Of a stretch of 64,000 bases of DNA, positions 27,287-36,047 are shown one piece after another (position 1 is the stretch's first letter; each line of letters starts with the position of its first letter). Source of the stretch: Actinomycetota bacterium (GTDB lineage: Bacteria > Actinomycetota > Actinomycetes > Mycobacteriales > Mycobacteriaceae); assembly GCA_018268465.1 (NCBI GenBank), contig JAFDWN010000012.1, forward strand, positions 1-64,000, given 5' to 3'. The notes under the pieces were generated by a model. That model did not search any database and was not told where the DNA came from. It saw nothing but the letters and a program-made list of their open reading frames with translations. A program made the translations under genes and the position numbers.

Positions 27287-28759
27287 TCAGGCGACGGGTG
27301 CCGACACGGCTGCCAGCTCGCGCAGTGTGGGTTTGTGGTGTTTCCCGACGGAGTTCCTGGGCAGTTCGTCGAGGATCGTGATGGCAACGGGGAGTTTGTA
27401 TTTCGCCAGGTGCATACGTAGGTGCCCGAGGATCCCGTCCGGGGTGAGCGCGACGCCGGGGCTCAGTGCCACGAAGAGCACCGGTTCCTCGCCGTATACC
27501 GCACTCGGCCGGCCGACGACGGCCGCCTCGGCAACCCCGGACAACCGGTACACGGCCGCCTCGATCTCTTTCGGATAGATGTTCTCGCCGCCGCGGATGA
27601 TCATGTCCTTGGCCCGGTCGACCAGCACGAGGTAGCCGTCGTCGTCGAAACGGCCGATATCGCCGGTATGCAGCCATCCGTTCACGACGGTCCGGGCCGT
27701 CTCCTCGGGACGGTTCAGATAGCCGCGCATGACGTTGGGGCCCTGAATCAACACCTCACCGGTCTCACCGTCGGCCACCGCTGCTCCGGCCGCGTCGGCG
27801 ATGCGGATCTGCTGGCCTGCCAATGGGAGACCGACCGTCCCCGGTTTGCGCTTGCCGTACAGCGGGTTTGCCGCGCTGGCACAGGTACCTTCGGACAGCC
27901 CGTAGCCCTCGACTATCGGGATGCCGTATCGGGTTTCGAACCTGTCGAGCAGTTCCACGCTGGCCGGGGCGGCGCCGCAGACGGCGAATCGCACCGCCGA
28001 CGTGTCCGGGCGGACATCCGCCGGAAGGTCGGTGAGCATCGTGTAGATAGCGGGCACCGCCGAGAAGTACGTCGCTCCGCTGCGCTCGAGGCGGCCGAAG
28101 AAGGTTGCCGGGCTGAACCTGCCCGCAATCGTCGCGCGCCCGCCGGCCAGCAACGGAGACAGCGCGCTGACCACGATGCCGTTGACGTGAAAGAGGGGCA
28201 GGATCAGCAGGCTGTGGTCGGCGGCAGTGAGGGCGAATGCGTCGATCATCATGGCGCACATGGCGTTCAGGTTCGCGTGGTCGAGCATCACGCCCTTGGG
28301 GCGGCCGGTGGTCCCGCTTGTGTAGACGAGCAGCGCCAGTTCGGTGCCCGAAGCCGGCGACGGTGAATCGGCGGGTTCGGGATACGAGTTCAGTTCGGCG
28401 GCGGTGACGGCTACCGGTCCCGGGACTTCGGGCCGGGTGTGCTCTGCCACCACCAGCACGCGGGCGGCAGCATCGCCGACCTGATACGTCACCTCAGCCG
28501 GCGTCATGGCCGGGTTGACCGGCGTGACCGCCGCGCCCAGCCGCCACGCGGCGAAAAACGTCGTCACCAGCGCGACGGTGTTGGGCAGCATGACCGCTAC
28601 CACGTCACCCGGCCCGACGCCGTGGGCCCGCAGTGCACCCGCGCCGCGCCGCACGGCATCGGCGAATTGAGCGTTGGTGAGGTCGGTGGCGTCGTCGGCG
28701 ATGCAGAGCACGGCGGGATCGCGCCGGCTGCGGATGTCGGGCAGTTCGCGGAGGTGCAT
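27287..28759 (-). CDS. Class I adenylate-forming enzyme (fatty-acyl-CoA ligase type)
   Basis: This 490-aa AMP-forming ligase would activate a carboxylic acid to acyl-AMP and then acyl-CoA. Motifs in order: the P-loop-like LLVYTSGTTGRPKGVMLDH, the core GYGLSEGTCASAANP, and the hinge region LHTGDIGRFDDDGYLVLVDR with RGGENIYPKEIE. The C-terminal catalytic Lys is in PRNSVGKHHKPTL, an unusual variant because most ligases have GK followed by Ile/Val-Leu/Arg. ATG 28759 is preferred over a start ten codons upstream. It is the first gene of the operon and is divergent from a PucR-type regulator, 156 bp away. Confidence 0.88.
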   Translation of the reverse strand: MHLRELPDIRSRRDPAVLCIADDATDLTNAQFADAVRRGAGALRAHGVGPGDVVAVMLPNTVALVTTFFAAWRLGAAVTPVNPAMTPAEVTYQVGDAAARVLVVAEHTRPEVPGPVAVTAAELNSYPEPADSPSPASGTELALLVYTSGTTGRPKGVMLDHANLNAMCAMMIDAFALTAADHSLLILPLFHVNGIVVSALSPLLAGGRATIAGRFSPATFFGRLERSGATYFSAVPAIYTMLTDLPADVRPDTSAVRFAVCGAAPASVELLDRFETRYGIPIVEGYGLSEGTCASAANPLYGKRKPGTVGLPLAGQQIRIADAAGAAVADGETGEVLIQGPNVMRGYLNRPEETARTVVNGWLHTGDIGRFDDDGYLVLVDRAKDMIIRGGENIYPKEIEAAVYRLSGVAEAAVVGRPSAVYGEEPVLFVALSPGVALTPDGILGHLRMHLAKYKLPVAITILDELPRNSVGKHHKPTLRELAAVSAPVA

Positions 28760-28915
28760 GGCTTGTCCTGGCGGTCGGCGGGGAAGCAATGCGATCGACG
28801 GTAGAAAGTAGTGACCGGTGCCACATCATGGCCAACCGACGAACTCCCGTCACAACATTGTCTTCCGGAGACAAACCGGTTTCCGAAATGCTGGTGCCGT
28901 CGGGTGCGGGCACTT

Positions 28916-30238
28916 ATGGTCGCGGGTATGGTCCACCGTCGCGTCCGCTATGACGAGCGTGAAGTCGGCGAGCACGCCGCCACCGTCATCGCGCGACTGG
29001 GTGCCCGACTCACCGACCTCGCTCGCGGTATCCAGCTGACCCTGGCCGCCGATATCGCCGAATTGCGCACCGACCCCCACCTCGTGGAGCTGCTCGGTGC
29101 CAGCGTCGAGGGCAACATCGAAACCATCTTCGGCGCCCTGCAGTATGAGATTCCCATCGACCGCGTCGAACCACCCACCGCTGCAATGGAATACGCGCGT
29201 CGACTGGCGCAGCACGGGATTCCCGCGAATGCGCTGGTGCGTGCCTACCGACTCGGCCAGCAGGCGCTGCTGGACATGATCCTCACCGATATCCGGGCGT
29301 CGGAGATGGATCCGGAACTCGCGCTGCGCGTATTCGAGCGGATCACGGCAACCAGCTTCCGCTACATCGACTGGATATCCCAGCAGGTCGTCGAGACCTA
29401 TGAGATCGAGCGCGATCGCTGGCTGGAGAACCGCAACAGTGTGCGCGCCGTGCAGGTACGCGAACTTCTCGACGCGGAGGACATCGACGTCGATGCGGTG
29501 AGCGAGGCGATCAGATACCCGCTCAGGCGAATTCACCTCGCCCTGATCGTGTGGTACCCCCACGGCGACGGTTCGGGCAACCAGCTCGGCGCGCTGGAGC
29601 GATTTGTCCGCGACGTCGCCGGATGCGTGCCGGCACAGGGTGCGTCGTTGTTCGTGGCCGCCGATCGCGTGACTGGGTGGGGATGGATCCCGTTGGGCGC
29701 GGATGTCACCGACGACGCGGTCGCCCGCGTGCGCGGCTTCACCGCGGACCGCCGGGACGCGCCCTGCGTCACGGCGGGTAGGCCATTGCCGGGTGCGGAG
29801 GGCTTCCGCCGGTCACACCGGCTGGCGCACCACGCGCGCGCCGTCGCGGTCGCCGCGGGAGTGCCCGTCGGTCACCTCACCGCCGCCGATGATCCCGGCC
29901 TCGCCGCGGCCGCGCTGCTGGGGCGCGCGGACCTGCCAGAAGCACGTGCCTGGGTACGGGAAACCCTGGGCCCGTTGGCCGGTGACACCGACAACGACGC
30001 CCGACTGCGGCAGACGCTGCGGGTGTTCCTGCGCGACGGATCCAGCTACAAAGCGGCCGCCGAGGAGCTCAACCTGCACTTCAACTCCGTCAAGTACCGG
30101 GTGAATCGCGCGGTGGAGCGACGCGGGCGCCCGATCGCCGGTGACCGGCTCGACGTCGAACTTGCACTGCTCCTGTGCCAATGGTTCGGGGCGGCGATGG
30201 TCGGGCCCGAAGTGGGCGAACACACGTCGAAGGCCTGA
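28916..30238 (+). CDS. PucR/CdaR-type transcriptional regulator
   Basis: This 440-aa protein has the RsbT-co-antagonist-like N-terminal helical domain common in mycobacterial PucR proteins (ARRLAQHGIPANALVRAYRLGQQALLDM, ITATSFRYIDWISQQVVETYE), a middle GGDEF-like CdaR segment, and a C-terminal PucR helix-turn-helix: LRQTLRVFLRDGSSYKAAAE then LNLHFNSVKYRVNRAVERRG. The N-terminal domain probably senses a metabolite. ATG 28916 is chosen; ATG 28928 is four codons later. Divergent position makes it the likely regulator of the ligase-DUF3556-oxidoreductase operon. I see no clear operator between them. Confidence 0.85.
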   Translation: MVAGMVHRRVRYDEREVGEHAATVIARLGARLTDLARGIQLTLAADIAELRTDPHLVELLGASVEGNIETIFGALQYEIPIDRVEPPTAAMEYARRLAQHGIPANALVRAYRLGQQALLDMILTDIRASEMDPELALRVFERITATSFRYIDWISQQVVETYEIERDRWLENRNSVRAVQVRELLDAEDIDVDAVSEAIRYPLRRIHLALIVWYPHGDGSGNQLGALERFVRDVAGCVPAQGASLFVAADRVTGWGWIPLGADVTDDAVARVRGFTADRRDAPCVTAGRPLPGAEGFRRSHRLAHHARAVAVAAGVPVGHLTAADDPGLAAAALLGRADLPEARAWVRETLGPLAGDTDNDARLRQTLRVFLRDGSSYKAAAEELNLHFNSVKYRVNRAVERRGRPIAGDRLDVELALLLCQWFGAAMVGPEVGEHTSKA

Positions 30239-30259
30239 CGGCCCCGGCGCCCCGCGAGG

Positions 30260-30676
30260 TCACGTCGCCGTGGGTACCAGCCGCAACGAGATCGAGTTGA
30301 TGCAGTAGCGCTGATCGGTCGGCGTCGGATAACCCTCACCGGAGAACACGTGCCCGAGGTGGCTGTGGCAGTTGGCGCACAGCACCTCGACTCGGCGCAT
30401 ACCCAGGGAGTCGTCGAAACGTAAAATCACGGCGTCGGAATTCGCCGGATCGAAGAAAGACGGCCAGCCGCAATGGGATTCGAACTTCTCGCTACTGCGG
30501 AACAACTCGGCGCCGCATGCCCGGCACTCGTAGACACCCTCGGTGTCGGTGTCGGTGTATTCGCCGGTGAACGGCGACTCGGTGCCCGCGCGCCGCAGCA
30601 CGGCGAACTCCTGCGGGGTGAGCTTCTGGCGCCACTGGTCGTCGGTAAGCGTGAGTTTGGCACCGGGCAGGGTCAT
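30260..30676 (-). CDS. msrB: Peptide-methionine (R)-S-oxide reductase MsrB
   Basis: It repairs oxidised methionine (R-sulfoxide) in proteins. The 138-aa protein contains the two zinc CxxC pairs (ECRACGAELF and LCANCHSHLGHVF), the substrate-pocket segment HCGWPSFFDP, and the catalytic Cys near the end in RYCINSISLRLVP. Length and motifs are standard, and the homologue is Rv2674. It ends 21 bp from the stop of the PucR-type gene and diverges from the DUF2252 remnant. Confidence 0.95.
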   Translation of the reverse strand: MTLPGAKLTLTDDQWRQKLTPQEFAVLRRAGTESPFTGEYTDTDTEGVYECRACGAELFRSSEKFESHCGWPSFFDPANSDAVILRFDDSLGMRRVEVLCANCHSHLGHVFSGEGYPTPTDQRYCINSISLRLVPTAT

Positions 30677-30732
30677 ACCACCACGTTATCGCTTTCGCTA
30701 TTGAAGCGCCCCGTTGTCACTATCGTTTACCC

Positions 30733-31221
30733 ATGCCCGACCGCGCACTGCGGGACCGCCTGATCGAACTCGAGAACCCCGCCACCGACCTCGATCGGGG
30801 TCGGGCCCTGCGCAAAAGGACACCGCGGCGTTCCCTTGCGCGGCTGACCCCGTCGCCGCGCGCGGCGGTGGAGATCCTGCTCGACCAGAACGAGACTCGA
30901 CTGCCCGAATTGGTGCCGTTGCGGTTCGCGCGCATGCTCGCCGATCCCTTCGCGTTCTACCGAGGGACGGCCGCCGTGATGGCGGCCGACCTGGCGGCCG
31001 GACCGAGCAGCGGCATCGACGTCATGTGCTGCGGCGACGCGCATCTGGGGAGTGCCCATGCCTCGGTGTTGCGCGGCTACGTCGGCACCAGTGATGCCGT
31101 GGCCAACGCGATCATCGAATGGTCGTTCGCCTACGCGGACAAGTCGCTGGACGACTTCCACCAGCTGCAGGCCGCGGCCCGCGCCCGCGACATCGACGTG
31201 GCGGAATCACCCGCCCGGTGA
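30733..31221 (+). pseudogene. DUF2252 gene with a large in-frame internal deletion
   Basis: The open frame encodes 162 aa. Residues 1-106 match the start of DUF2252 proteins (RKRTPRRSLARL, FYRGTAAVMAADLA, CCGDAHLG). Residues 107-162 match their very end (SAHASVLRGYVGTSDA ... WSFAYADKSLDDFHQL). Compared with the intact paralogue at 50221-51642 (473 aa), about 290 residues between the HLG motif and the C-terminal GYVGTSD block are missing. The junction is near base 31050. Most of the kinase-like core is therefore absent and the product is very probably inactive, though the frame is still open. Confidence 0.75.
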
Positions 31222-31229
31222 CCTGGCCG

Positions 31230-32537
31230 TCAGCGGGCGGCGTCCACCGGCGCCCCGCCGGGCGTCTTCGCCGCCATCCACGGCGGGTCGATGCCCTCGC
31301 CGAGGCGGCCGTCGGCCTTGGCGTCCAGGTAGCGGAAATACAGCACGGCGAAGACCACCACCAGCATCAGCGACCAGCCGTAGGTGATCTTCATGTACTC
31401 CAGGAAGCGTCCCGTCGTCGGCCAACGCCACAGCAGCCAGCGGTCCATCGTCATGAACCCGTACACGGCCAGCCAGGCCGGCCAGTTGCGCAGCACGGAA
31501 TTGGGCAGCACGACCGTCATCAGGAACGGGAACAGCATCATCGAGTAGTAGGCCTGTCCGAGGGACAGCACCAGGAACGACGCGATGAGCAGTACCCCCG
31601 AGGATGTCAGCATCCAGAACAGGGGGTCGCGGGTGCGGTAGTGGCGGTACAGCAGCCACAGCGAGGCCACCGCCAACACGGCGAAGAGCACCCGCAACGC
31701 CAGGATCAGCCACATCGGCAACCCGTAGTAGAGGCCGTTGCCCAGAATCGAACTGTTGAAGTAGTCGCGGGTGGCGAATATGTAGGGCACGGTGCGGTGC
31801 ACGAAGTTCATCGGGTCGACGATCAGCGGCAGCGCGGCCAGGTTGAACACCAGCGGTACCGCGAACGCGGTCATCAGTGCTCGCCACTGACGGTTGAGCA
31901 GCGGCAGCAGCAGCAGCGGCGCCAGTGACGGTTTGATCACCAGGGTGAGGCCGACCGCGGCGCCCGCCAGCCACTGGTGGTTGACCTTGCCGTCCAGCAG
32001 CCAGCGGAAGAACAACACCTCGAGCAGCAGCATGACGCCGTTGATGTTGGTGAAGACCAGGGTGTTGGTGACCGATTCGGTGCAGAACATGGCCAGCAGC
32101 AGCGCGGGCGCCGCCACCGACGCCAGCGAGAACTTGAACAGCCGCAACAGGAAGTACGCCGCCAGCACGATCGCCACCGTGTTGAGCACGATGAACCAGT
32201 TCCGCGACGCGTCCTCGGGCACATACCCGAACGGGGCCAGCAGCAGCGTCCCGCCGGGCGGATACAGATAGTGCGGGTCGACGTGGGCGAAGTTCTCGTC
32301 GTAGACCGGCAGACCCAGCTTCATGCGGACCACGGCGCGGTATACGGGGGCGAAGTCGTTGGTGATGTAACCGTTGGTGGCCAGGATGTAGCTGCGATGG
32401 ATGATCGACAGGATGGCCAGCGGCCACAGCACCGAGCGCAGCACGGTGGCCGTGCTCGGAGGTGCGGTGCGGGGTCCGAACGTACTCAACAATCCGTCAC
32501 GAATCGAGCCAACTCCCGCCACGAGCGCACCGTACAC
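31230..32537 (-). CDS. aftC: Arabinofuranosyltransferase AftC (GT87-type membrane glycosyltransferase)
   Basis: AftC uses decaprenyl-phospho-arabinose to add alpha-1,3 branches to the arabinan of arabinogalactan and lipoarabinomannan, on the outer face of the membrane. The 435-aa protein has about ten helices. The first extracellular loop carries the acidic motif TNGYITNDFAPVYRAV, the metal/donor site of GT-C enzymes, followed by DPHYLYPPGGTLLLAPFGY. Later motifs NTLVFTNINGVMLLLEVLF and RDYFNSSILGNGLYYGLP match Rv2673. GTG 32537 is set by homology. The start codon is 20 bp after the stop of the lipoprotein gene on the same strand. Confidence 0.92.
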   Translation of the reverse strand: MYGALVAGVGSIRDGLLSTFGPRTAPPSTATVLRSVLWPLAILSIIHRSYILATNGYITNDFAPVYRAVVRMKLGLPVYDENFAHVDPHYLYPPGGTLLLAPFGYVPEDASRNWFIVLNTVAIVLAAYFLLRLFKFSLASVAAPALLLAMFCTESVTNTLVFTNINGVMLLLEVLFFRWLLDGKVNHQWLAGAAVGLTLVIKPSLAPLLLLPLLNRQWRALMTAFAVPLVFNLAALPLIVDPMNFVHRTVPYIFATRDYFNSSILGNGLYYGLPMWLILALRVLFAVLAVASLWLLYRHYRTRDPLFWMLTSSGVLLIASFLVLSLGQAYYSMMLFPFLMTVVLPNSVLRNWPAWLAVYGFMTMDRWLLWRWPTTGRFLEYMKITYGWSLMLVVVFAVLYFRYLDAKADGRLGEGIDPPWMAAKTPGGAPVDAAR

Positions 32538-32557
32538 TGCGAGCCGCCGGTCGGCGT

Positions 32558-34129
32558 TCAGGCGGGGCAGTAGGTGTCGGTCTCGGGCAGCGCGCCCGTG
32601 TCGAGGTAGCCGAGCACCGGCGGCAGCGCGCACGGCGAGTAGATGCTGGCTCCGTGTCCGATGCCCTGCCACATCGCCCGTTTGCTGGATGTGCCGGCGT
32701 TGATGACGGTCGCGGCGACCGCGGCCACCCCCTCGTTGCCGACGATCGGGTCGTTCTGGACACCAAGGAGCATCACGGGGATCTTCAGGTCCTTGGGCTC
32801 CTGCGGGGCCGATCCGCTCGGCCAGTTCAGGCATTTCACCAGGTCGAGCGCGCCAACAGCGCCGAACTGCGGGTAGAGCTTGCCCCAGGCGACGACGAGT
32901 TCTCGGACCCGGTCGGGGGTGGGCCGGTTCAGGGCGTCGCTGCAGCTGTTGACGAACTGGCCGTCGGTCTGCCGCAGCGTCTCGGCCTGCCGGACGAGGT
33001 CGGTGATGGGATTCGCGTCACCGTCCCGCGCGACGGCCAGCGTCCTGGCCAGCTCGTCGGTGGCCGCCACCCGATCGCCGCGCGGGAAGGCCAGGGCGGT
33101 GGAGATCGCTTCGGCGAGGGTCGCCACCGACGCCCCGCCCGGGCCGCGGCCGGCGCGCGCGTCGGCCAGCAGCGTGTCGACGGCCGCTTTCGGATCCGGG
33201 CCGAGCGGGCAGCTGGCCGCCGCGCACTGCGCGGCGAATGCGTCCAGCGCGGCCTGTTCACCCTTGACGCGCTGCTCGGCGACCGCCTCGGCGTTGACGC
33301 CCAGTGGCAGCGGCGAGTCGAGCACCAGCCGCGAGACCTTGTTCGGGTGGGAGCCCGCGTACGCCAGCGCCACCTGCGCGCCGTTGCCCACGCCGAGCAA
33401 CGCCAGGGTGGGGACGTCCCAGGTGCTGCGGAGGCGTTCGAGATCTTCGGCGGCGTGGGAGTTGTCGTAGGCCGAGTCGCCGGGCGCGATGGTGTCGGTG
33501 CAGCTGGTGGTCGCGGCCATGGTGATGGCGCCGAGGTTGGCGACGGGGTCGTCCCCGGACTGGAATTGCGCCTGGTCGAGCATTTCCTGGCGGTCGTAGT
33601 AGTCGCGGCAGTCCAGCGCCCCGGACATGCCGATACCGCGCCGGTCCACAGCCACGATCGGGTGGCTCTTGAGGACGTCGGCGCCCGCGCGGGACACCCA
33701 CACCGGCAGCTGCACCGAGGTGGGCACGTCGCTGCCGGTGGTCATCACCAGCGGGCCGGCGTCCGCCGGAGTCTGGGCCGACCGTGCCCGGACCACACCG
33801 ATGCTGACGATGCCGCTGGCGCCGTTGATCGGGTCCAGGTCGGCGTCGTAGCTCGCGCAGTCGAGCATCACGCCGGGCACCGGGTCGGTTCCGGCGTCGT
33901 CGAACACGCGGGACGTGCAATCACGCCATGTCAGATCGTTCTTGGGCGCCTCGATGGGTGGGGGTCCGGTGGGCGCTTCGGTCTTCTCGGGTTCGCCCTG
34001 CGGTCCGGCGCCGGTATCGGTGGCATACCGCGGGTTGGCTGCCAGCCCGGGTGCGCAGCCGGCCAGCACGGTCGACAGCACAACAGTCGCCACACTCAGG
34101 GCCCGGAGTTGCTGACGATGCCGACGCAT
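32558..34129 (-). CDS. Lipoprotein of the alpha/beta-hydrolase (TAP-like peptidase) family with an altered nucleophile elbow
   Basis: This 523-aa exported protein (Rv2672 homologue) has an N-terminal signal with the lipobox LAGC (Cys25). The hydrolase fold is recognisable: VAVDRRGIGMSGALDC, LVLDSPLPLG, and the C-terminal TAP-like domain LKIPVMLLGVQNDPIVGNEG ... MWQGIGHGASIYSPC supplying Asp and His. The nucleophile elbow reads LLGVGNGAQVAL (GVGNG, 246-250), with Gly where GxSxG proteins have Ser. Either the active Ser lies elsewhere or this is a non-catalytic binding protein. It is followed directly by aftC, which places it in an envelope-biogenesis neighbourhood. Confidence 0.85.
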   Translation of the reverse strand: MRRHRQQLRALSVATVVLSTVLAGCAPGLAANPRYATDTGAGPQGEPEKTEAPTGPPPIEAPKNDLTWRDCTSRVFDDAGTDPVPGVMLDCASYDADLDPINGASGIVSIGVVRARSAQTPADAGPLVMTTGSDVPTSVQLPVWVSRAGADVLKSHPIVAVDRRGIGMSGALDCRDYYDRQEMLDQAQFQSGDDPVANLGAITMAATTSCTDTIAPGDSAYDNSHAAEDLERLRSTWDVPTLALLGVGNGAQVALAYAGSHPNKVSRLVLDSPLPLGVNAEAVAEQRVKGEQAALDAFAAQCAAASCPLGPDPKAAVDTLLADARAGRGPGGASVATLAEAISTALAFPRGDRVAATDELARTLAVARDGDANPITDLVRQAETLRQTDGQFVNSCSDALNRPTPDRVRELVVAWGKLYPQFGAVGALDLVKCLNWPSGSAPQEPKDLKIPVMLLGVQNDPIVGNEGVAAVAATVINAGTSSKRAMWQGIGHGASIYSPCALPPVLGYLDTGALPETDTYCPA

Positions 34130-34180
34130 GGGACCACAGTAGCGATTGGCTGCGACGGTCCCGCCGGACCGCGTGGGCCC

Positions 34181-34954
34181 TCAGCCGTGCCGGATGTAGC
34201 GGGTATAGAGATAGCCGTCGTCGTCGGACAGCACGTGGGCGCGACGCATCCGGGTGTGCACCGCGCCCGCCCCCGTCGCGATCCGCGACGCCGCGCCACC
34301 GACGAGGACCGGTGCGATCGTCAGGCAGAGTTCGTCGAGGAGTCCGTCGGCTATCAGCAGGCCCATCAGATGCGGGCCGCCCTCGGCGAGGACGCGGAAG
34401 AGCTTGCGCATGGCCAGCGCAGCCAGGACGCGGGCGGGGTCCACGGCGCCGGGGTCGGTCGCCGACGCGTCGATGACCTCGGCGACGCCACCGAGCCGGT
34501 GTCGGGCGTCGGCCACCGAGCGTGTGCAGGTCAGGATCAGCGGCGCCACCGCGCTGAGGGTGAACAGCCTGCCGTCCGGGTCGAGATCGGCGGAGCGTGT
34601 GACGACCGCGATGGGCGGCACCTCCGCCTGGCCGCGGCGTTGTCGTGCCTGGCGTTGCGCGACGGACAGCTGGGCACCGGCGTAGTTCTCCGCGCGCACG
34701 GTGGCGGCGCCGACGATGACGACGTCGGCCGCCCCGCGCATCAGGGCGAACACGGCACGGTCACCGGGCCCGCCCAGCCCGCCGGAGAGTCCGCCGTCGG
34801 TGGCGCCGCCGTCGAGGCTGGTGATCATGTTGCCGCGCACCCAGCATGCCCGGAGGCCGTCGGGGTAGGCGTACCACGCGGTCAGCCGGTCGTCGTCGGC
34901 CACGGTGGTGGGACCGAACTCTGTGAGGTATGTCCCAGCGGGGGTATCGGACAT
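34181..34954 (-). CDS. RibD C-terminal/dihydrofolate-reductase-like reductase (Rv2671 type)
   Basis: This 257-aa protein has the RibD_C fold: ACWVRGNMITSLDGGAT at the start of the NADPH site, DRAVFALMRGAADVVIVGAATVRAE, and LFRVLAEGGPHLMGLLIADGLLDELCLTIAP. The M. tuberculosis homologue Rv2671 reduces dihydrofolate or related pterins in vitro and, when overproduced, can replace DHFR; the native substrate is uncertain. ATG 34954 is chosen from family length. It lacks the N-terminal deaminase domain of true RibD. It is divergent from zapE, with 34 bp between starts. Confidence 0.85.
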   Translation of the reverse strand: MSDTPAGTYLTEFGPTTVADDDRLTAWYAYPDGLRACWVRGNMITSLDGGATDGGLSGGLGGPGDRAVFALMRGAADVVIVGAATVRAENYAGAQLSVAQRQARQRRGQAEVPPIAVVTRSADLDPDGRLFTLSAVAPLILTCTRSVADARHRLGGVAEVIDASATDPGAVDPARVLAALAMRKLFRVLAEGGPHLMGLLIADGLLDELCLTIAPVLVGGAASRIATGAGAVHTRMRRAHVLSDDDGYLYTRYIRHG

Positions 34955-34976
34955 GAGGTCGATTGCAGCACGCCGA

Positions 34977-34982
34977 TACGCT
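34977..34982 (+). promoter_or_regulatory. Leaderless promoter -10 of zapE (TACGCT)
   Basis: TACGCT is followed by exactly 6 nt and ATG 34989, giving a first transcribed base at the A of the start codon. The element lies between the two divergent start codons. Confidence 0.55.
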
Positions 34983-34988
34983 GCGTGC

Positions 34989-36047
34989 ATGCATGGGTCC
35001 AGCGGCGCAGGCCACCTCGTCGACCGGCATCCCACGGTCACCCCGGAGCGGCTCATCGCGCAGCTGATCCCGCCGCCGACGTTCGCCGACGTCAGCTTCG
35101 ACAGTTACCGGCCCGACCCGGCCGAGCCGACGCAGGGCGCTGCGGTCGGATTCTGCCGACGGTTCTGCGAGGAGGCCGCCAAGCGGCGCGAAGGTAAGCG
35201 CAAGATGTTCGGCAAGCGGGAGGTGCTGCCCGGCGTCGGTCTCTATCTCGACGGCGGGTTCGGCGTCGGGAAGACCCATTTGCTCGCGTCGTCCTACTAC
35301 CAGCTCGCCGCGCCGCACGGCGGCGGGCCGGCCTTCAAGACCGCCTTCGCGACGTTCGGGGAGCTCACCCAGCTGGCGGGGGTGTTCGGATTCGTCGAGT
35401 GCATCGAGCTCCTCGGTGACTACGTCGTGGTCTGCATCGACGAGTTCGAACTCGACGATCCCGGCAACACCACCCTCGTCTCGCGGCTGCTGTCGCAGCT
35501 CGTCGAACGCGGTGTCTCGGTGGCCGCGACGTCGAACACGCTGCCCGAACAACTCGGTGAGGGACGCTTCGCCGCGCAGGATTTCATGCGTGAAATCCAC
35601 ACGCTGGCACAGATTTTCACCACCGTGCGGATCGAAGGCCCCGACTATCGGCACCGCGGCCTGCCGCCTGCGCCGCAGCCGCCGACCGACGCGGAGGTCG
35701 GCGAGCGCGCGGCGGCCGTCGAGGGCGCCACCCTCGACGACTTCGATGCCCTGTGCGCGCACCTGGCGACGATGCATCCGTCTCGCTACCTGACCCTGAT
35801 CGAGGGGGTGCGTGCGGTGTTCGTCACCGGTGTGCACCCGATCGACGACCAGAACGTCGCATTGCGCCTGGTGTCGCTCACCGACCGCCTCTACGACGCC
35901 GGCATCCCGATCGTCTCCTCGGGGGCCAAGGTGGACACCATTTTCAGCGACGAGATGCTCGCGGGCGGTTTCCGCAAGAAGTACCTGCGCGCCACGTCTC
36001 GGCTGCTGGCCTTGACCGCGGCGGGGCAGCAGGTCGGCGCCGGTTAG
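34989..36047 (+). CDS. zapE: AFG1/ZapE-type AAA ATPase
   Basis: This 352-aa ATPase belongs to the family of E. coli ZapE, which acts at the division ring under low oxygen or heat, and of yeast Afg1. Walker A is GLYLDGGFGVGKTHLLAS (about residues 86-103), Walker B is VVVCIDEFELDD, and the sensor/arginine-finger region is SVAATSNTLPEQLGEGRF. The N-terminal segment FDSYRPDPAEPTQ is a family hallmark. The homologue is Rv2670c. ATG 34989 coincides with the predicted leaderless start. Its stop overlaps the end of the convergent acetyltransferase gene by 4 bp. Confidence 0.9.
   Translation: MHGSSGAGHLVDRHPTVTPERLIAQLIPPPTFADVSFDSYRPDPAEPTQGAAVGFCRRFCEEAAKRREGKRKMFGKREVLPGVGLYLDGGFGVGKTHLLASSYYQLAAPHGGGPAFKTAFATFGELTQLAGVFGFVECIELLGDYVVVCIDEFELDDPGNTTLVSRLLSQLVERGVSVAATSNTLPEQLGEGRFAAQDFMREIHTLAQIFTTVRIEGPDYRHRGLPPAPQPPTDAEVGERAAAVEGATLDDFDALCAHLATMHPSRYLTLIEGVRAVFVTGVHPIDDQNVALRLVSLTDRLYDAGIPIVSSGAKVDTIFSDEMLAGGFRKKYLRATSRLLALTAAGQQVGAG

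Noticed and set aside
32462-35197. 911-codon plus-strand frame across aftC start, the lipoprotein gene and the RibD-like gene
   Set aside because: It runs antisense through three genes with clear motifs, and its composition is that of reverse-complement GC-rich coding DNA.
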